The translations under genes and the position numbers were made by a program. From assembly GCA_021815905.1 (NCBI GenBank), contig JAKAZP010000006.1, positions 1 to 17,222 of the forward strand: DNA of 17,222 nt, given 5' to 3'. Shown piece by piece: positions 14,677 through 17,222 of the stretch. A model generated the notes under the pieces. The model was not told where the DNA came from. It made no database searches and was given only the letters and a program-made list of their open reading frames with translations. The number at the start of each line of letters is the position of its first letter. Within the stretch, counting starts at the first letter, position 1. The stretch comes from Pseudomonadota bacterium (lineage in GTDB: Bacteria; Pseudomonadota; Gammaproteobacteria; Steroidobacterales; Steroidobacteraceae).

Positions 14677-14682
14677 ATTCTA
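14677..14682 (-). promoter_or_regulatory. Candidate -10 element upstream of uvrD
   Basis: On the minus strand TAGAAT (five of six consensus bases) ends 12 bases before the uvrD ATG. It overlaps the stop codon of the AI-2E family gene. Transcription would start about five or six bases before the ATG, giving a near-leaderless mRNA. No good -35 is visible at 16-18 bases. It could simply be the stop codon context. Confidence 0.3.
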
Positions 14683-15741
14683 AGGTATGGCCGGGTCCCG
14701 GATCTCGGTCGCGAACTTCACCACGGCCACGATGAAGCTGAGCAGCACCGGCCCGATCACGAGGCCGAGCACCCCGAAGGCGGATACCCCGCCGATCGCC
14801 CCGACGAACACGGCCAGCGTCGAGACGTGCGCGCGCTGCGCGGTGAGCAGCGGCCGCGCCACGTTCTCGACCACCGCGAGCAGCGCGCTCCAGAAGGCGA
14901 GGAACACCGCGGCCATCCAGTGCCCCTCGACGGCGAGATAGAGCACCGCCGGCGCCAGCACCACCGCCGCGCCCGCGGGCAGCAGGGCCGCGATGGTCGC
15001 GATGACGCCGAACACCACGGGCGAGGGCAGCCCCGCGAGGGCGAATCCCGCGCCCACGAAGATTCCCTGGATGAGCGCGGTGGCCGTCGAGCCGAAGACG
15101 ACCGCGCGCGTGACGCTGGCGAGGTACAGGCGCAGCCGCTCGCGGCGCTCGATCGGCAGCGGAATGAGCCGCGCGAGCGCCTCGAGGATCGCCCTGCCGT
15201 CGCGCAGCAGGAAGAACAGCAGGAACAACATCATGAAGAAGCCGACGACCGTGCCGAAGAGGCCGAGCGCCAGATTCCCGCCGGCGGCGGCGGCCGACTT
15301 CAGCAGCGCCTGCACGCCGGTGCTCAGCCAGCCCTGCACCTGGACCGCGCTCACGGGAGTGCCGCGGCCCGCCCAGCGCAAGGCCTCACCGAGGAGCGGG
15401 AAGGTCTCGAACCGGCCGAGCAGCGCCGGATAGCCGAGCAGCGGATGCTCGCGCAGGTACGCGACCAGCCCCGCGACCTGCTCGGCGAACATCACTCCGA
15501 GGATGGCAAGCGGCGCCAGCACGAGAAAAGGGGTGAGGCCCGTCAGGATGCCGGCGGAGAGATTCACCCGGCCCTTCAATCGCCGCGACAGCCTCTGGTG
15601 CAGCGGGTGCAGGAGGAAAGCGAGCACCGCCGCCCAGCCGAGCGCCCCCCGGAGCGGGGTCAGCACGGCGAGCAGGAGATACCCGAGCGCCGCCGCGGTC
15701 GCGAGGAAGAAGCTGCGGCGATAGAAGGCGGAGTACGTCAC
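14680..15741 (-). CDS. AI-2E family transporter (PerM/TqsA type membrane protein)
   Basis: This is a 353-residue polytopic inner-membrane protein of PF01594. Hydrophobic segments lie at about 11-30, 33-46, 62-84, 157-179, 214-236, 241-268, 277-292 and 306-343, with a hydrophilic loop at about 86-155. Family marks are FFLLRDG (176-182), the AGLPSPVVFGVIATIAALLP stretch (236-255), and ENVARPLL (292-299) followed by AHVSTLAVFVGAIGGVSAFG. Members include TqsA, linked to autoinducer-2 efflux, as well as sodium/proton antiporters and permeases of unknown substrate, so the transported compound is not known here. The start is GTG 15739-15741, 12 bases after the gloB stop. The stop lies 15 bases before the uvrD start. 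It is probably cotranscribed with both. Confidence 0.92.
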   Translation of the reverse strand: MTYSAFYRRSFFLATAAALGYLLLAVLTPLRGALGWAAVLAFLLHPLHQRLSRRLKGRVNLSAGILTGLTPFLVLAPLAILGVMFAEQVAGLVAYLREHPLLGYPALLGRFETFPLLGEALRWAGRGTPVSAVQVQGWLSTGVQALLKSAAAAGGNLALGLFGTVVGFFMMLFLLFFLLRDGRAILEALARLIPLPIERRERLRLYLASVTRAVVFGSTATALIQGIFVGAGFALAGLPSPVVFGVIATIAALLPAGAAVVLAPAVLYLAVEGHWMAAVFLAFWSALLAVVENVARPLLTAQRAHVSTLAVFVGAIGGVSAFGVLGLVIGPVLLSFIVAVVKFATEIRDPAIP

Positions 15742-15753
15742 GGCGAGCGCCGC

Positions 15754-16545
15754 TCACCACCGGTTTCTGAGCTCCCGGAGCCCGAGGAACACGGTCCTCT
15801 CGTCCGGGTCCGGTCCGATGTCGGGAAAGGCCTCCCGGAGCCGCGCGATCACCGTCGGGCTCGAGAGACGAAAGAACGTGTTGATTCGCTTCTCGTCCGC
15901 GAGGGTGGTGACCGGGGCATCGCCCGGCGCGCGCCGGCGCGCTTGCTCGAGCAGCGCGCGCGCGGCCTCGTTGTCCGGCTCGCGGTCGAGAGTGAACTCG
16001 AGGTTGCGCACGAGGTACTCGTGGCCGGGGAAGATCCGGGTCTCCTGCGCCAACCGCGCGAGCTGAACGGCGAAGGTCCGGTAGAGCTCCTGCGGATGGC
16101 CGCCGTTGTGACAGTTGCCGGCTCCCGCGTTGAAGAGCGTGTCGCCGCAGAAGAGCGCCGGCCGATCCCCGCGCGCGAGCAGGCAGATGTGCGCCATGGT
16201 GTGCCCCGGAGTGTCGAGGCACTCGAGCTCCACCGTGCGCCCTACCTTGACGATATCCCCCGCGCCGAGGCCCCGGTCGACCCCGCCGATGCGCGCCGCC
16301 GCCGCGGCGTGCGCCAGCACCCGCGCGCCGGTTGCCCCGACCAGGCCGGCGTTGCCGCCGGTGTGGTCCGCATGCTCGTGGGTGTTCAGGATCTGCGTGA
16401 TGCGCCAGCCGCGCGTGCGCGCGGTCCTCAGGCACAGCGGCCATTCGAGCGGGTCGACGGCGAGCGCCTCGCCGGACTCGGGACACGCGATGAGATAGTG
16501 AAAGTTGCGGAAGGGATTGGCGGACCAGATGCGCTCGACGATCAT
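15754..16545 (-). CDS. gloB: Hydroxyacylglutathione hydrolase (glyoxalase II), metallo-beta-lactamase fold
   Basis: The 263-residue cytoplasmic enzyme would hydrolyse S-lactoylglutathione to lactate and glutathione, the second step of methylglyoxal detoxification. The two-metal site is complete: THEHADH (55-61) gives His56, His58, Asp60 and His61; His115 lies in TPGHT; Asp135 in CGDTLF; and His175 in FPGHEY. The substrate-domain segment RINTFFRLSSPTVIARLREA (220-239) and the terminal ELRNRW match the HAGH C-terminal domain and distinguish it from generic MBL hydrolases. GNCHNGGHPQELYRT (143-157) fits the family loop. The length is normal (E. coli GloB has 251). ATG 16543-16545 is preceded by no Shine-Dalgarno sequence, but TATTCT lies six bases upstream. 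It stands 25 bases after the MFS stop and 12 before the AI-2E gene. A related thioester hydrolase role cannot be excluded. Confidence 0.9.
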   Translation of the reverse strand: MIVERIWSANPFRNFHYLIACPESGEALAVDPLEWPLCLRTARTRGWRITQILNTHEHADHTGGNAGLVGATGARVLAHAAAAARIGGVDRGLGAGDIVKVGRTVELECLDTPGHTMAHICLLARGDRPALFCGDTLFNAGAGNCHNGGHPQELYRTFAVQLARLAQETRIFPGHEYLVRNLEFTLDREPDNEAARALLEQARRRAPGDAPVTTLADEKRINTFFRLSSPTVIARLREAFPDIGPDPDERTVFLGLRELRNRW

Positions 16546-16551
16546 CCGCCG

Positions 16552-16557
16552 AGAATA
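16552..16557 (-). promoter_or_regulatory. Candidate -10 element placing the transcript start on the gloB ATG
   Basis: On the minus strand TATTCT (four of six consensus bases) ends six bases before the gloB ATG, so a start seven bases downstream would be the A of ATG. It lies in the 25-base gap between the MFS and gloB genes. No -35 match is seen at 17 bases (AGGCGC). Confidence 0.3.
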
Positions 16558-16570
16558 GCGGATGTGGTGC

Positions 16571-17222
16571 TCACGCGCCTCCGGGCGGTGCGGCCTCGAC
16601 CGTCCCGGCCGGCCGGGCGCCCGGCTCGGGCACGCGCAGGGTGCAGATTCCGCCGATCAGCATGCTCGCGCCTCCGAGCACCAGGCCGTAGGCCGGCCGA
16701 TCGGCGAACAGGGCGTGGACCAGCCATCCGAGCACGCTCGCGGCGAGCAGCTGCGGAATGACGATGAAGAAATTGAAAATGCCCATGTAGACGCCCATCT
16801 TGCCGGCAGGCAGGTTGTCCGCGAGCAGCGTGTAGGGAAGCGCCTGGATCGAGGCCGATCCGAGGCCCACGCCCGCCATCGACAGCAGCAGCCAGTCGGC
16901 ATTGCGCACCCAGGCGAAGGACGCGAGTCCGACACCGGCGGCGAACAGGCACAGCAGGTGGCTGCGGCGCAGCCCGATGGAGCGCACCATGAGCGGTATG
17001 GCGACCGCTCCGAGGATGACGAAGCAGTTGGAGGCGCCGAACAGCACACCCACCCAGTTGGCGCCCGCGTTGTAGGCGGCCGAGCGCGGGTCGCTGCTGC
17101 CGAACTGCACCGCCGTCACGGTCGGCGTGGTGTAGATCCACATCGCGAACAGCGCGAACCAGGAGAAGAACTGCACCCAGGCGAGGCGGCGCATGGGGCC
17201 CGGCATGCCGTAGAGATCGGCC
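16571..17222 (-). CDS. MFS transporter, C-terminal half (maltose/glycoside transporter-like, partial)
   Basis: The frame is open through the right edge (codons before ATG 17204 read A-D-L-Y-G). The visible 216 residues are therefore the C-terminal half of a larger membrane protein, not a gene starting at 17206. The segment beginning MRRLAWVQFFSWFALFAMWI is the seventh transmembrane helix region of MFS sugar transporters. PAGKMGVYMGIFNFFIVIPQ (154-173 counted from Met 17206) is a characteristic motif of the maltose/sucrose-type and GPH-like MFS group. About five to six membrane segments are visible. A Pro/Ala/Gly-rich cytoplasmic tail ends at TGA 16571-16573. It is the first visible gene of the minus-strand run, with gloB starting 25 bases downstream. 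The transported sugar cannot be deduced. Confidence 0.85.
   Translation of the reverse strand, partial: ADLYGMPGPMRRLAWVQFFSWFALFAMWIYTTPTVTAVQFGSSDPRSAAYNAGANWVGVLFGASNCFVILGAVAIPLMVRSIGLRRSHLLCLFAAGVGLASFAWVRNADWLLLSMAGVGLGSASIQALPYTLLADNLPAGKMGVYMGIFNFFIVIPQLLAASVLGWLVHALFADRPAYGLVLGGASMLIGGICTLRVPEPGARPAGTVEAAPPGGA

Noticed and set aside
16552..16557. A full sigma-70 promoter with -35 for gloB
   Set aside because: Only the -10-like hexamer is visible. The bases 16-18 upstream bear no resemblance to TTGACA, so only a low-confidence element is listed.
1..17222. tRNA, rRNA, CRISPR array, insertion sequence, att site, riboswitch or intrinsic terminator
   Set aside because: I found no repeat-spacer pattern, transposase, integrase, tRNA-like fold or hairpin with T-run. 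Intergenic spaces are nearly all under 40 bases, apart from 4527-4669.

Overview
The window is about 17.2 kb of very G+C-rich bacterial DNA, densely packed with ordinary proteobacterial genes. MnmG, UvrD and TrkA/TrkH all resemble the Escherichia coli proteins closely in motif order and length. Together with the G/C-biased third positions and the TrkAH, GloB and AI-2E family set, this suggests a high-GC gammaproteobacterium, perhaps from the Xanthomonadales/Nevskiales/Steroidobacter side. The taxon is inferred from recollection of protein families, not from a search. I see no rRNA, tRNA, CRISPR array, insertion sequence, prophage or recombinase.

Layout. (1) Positions 1-130 hold a probable C-terminal tail of a c-type cytochrome on the plus strand. 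(2) Positions 79-4526 on the minus strand hold mnmG, pyrF and an oligopeptide-binding lipoprotein, each pair overlapping by 4 bases. The mnmG frame is broken near 3001-3011. (3) A 143-base divergent intergenic region (4527-4669) carries likely promoters for both sides. (4) Positions 4670-8057 on the plus strand hold an exported alpha/beta hydrolase (peptidase S33/TAP-like), then NatA-like ATPase and NatB-like permease genes, also joined by 4-base overlaps. (5) Positions 8030-8452 (minus) hold a small HExxH protein of unknown function. It is divergent from a SIMPL-domain periplasmic protein (8451-9182, plus), and a CBS-pair protein follows (9218-9646, plus). (6) Positions 9647-17222 on the minus strand form a tight gene run in transcription order: MFS transporter (cut by the window edge), gloB, AI-2E family transporter, uvrD, trkA, trkH.

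How the genes work together. trkA and trkH encode the regulator and membrane subunit of a potassium uptake system. natA and natB form an ABC-2 type exporter, translationally coupled to an exported hydrolase. mnmG (tRNA wobble uridine modification) and pyrF (UMP synthesis) are housekeeping genes linked to an orphan solute-binding lipoprotein.

The main oddities are the single-base frameshift in mnmG, a lower-GC codon patch in the same gene, and repeated placement of -10-like hexamers so that transcription would begin at or within a few bases of the start codon. Two neighbouring divergent genes also appear to start on the same CATG palindrome, and convergent gene pairs have no intergenic space. 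No clearly new multi-gene system was found.
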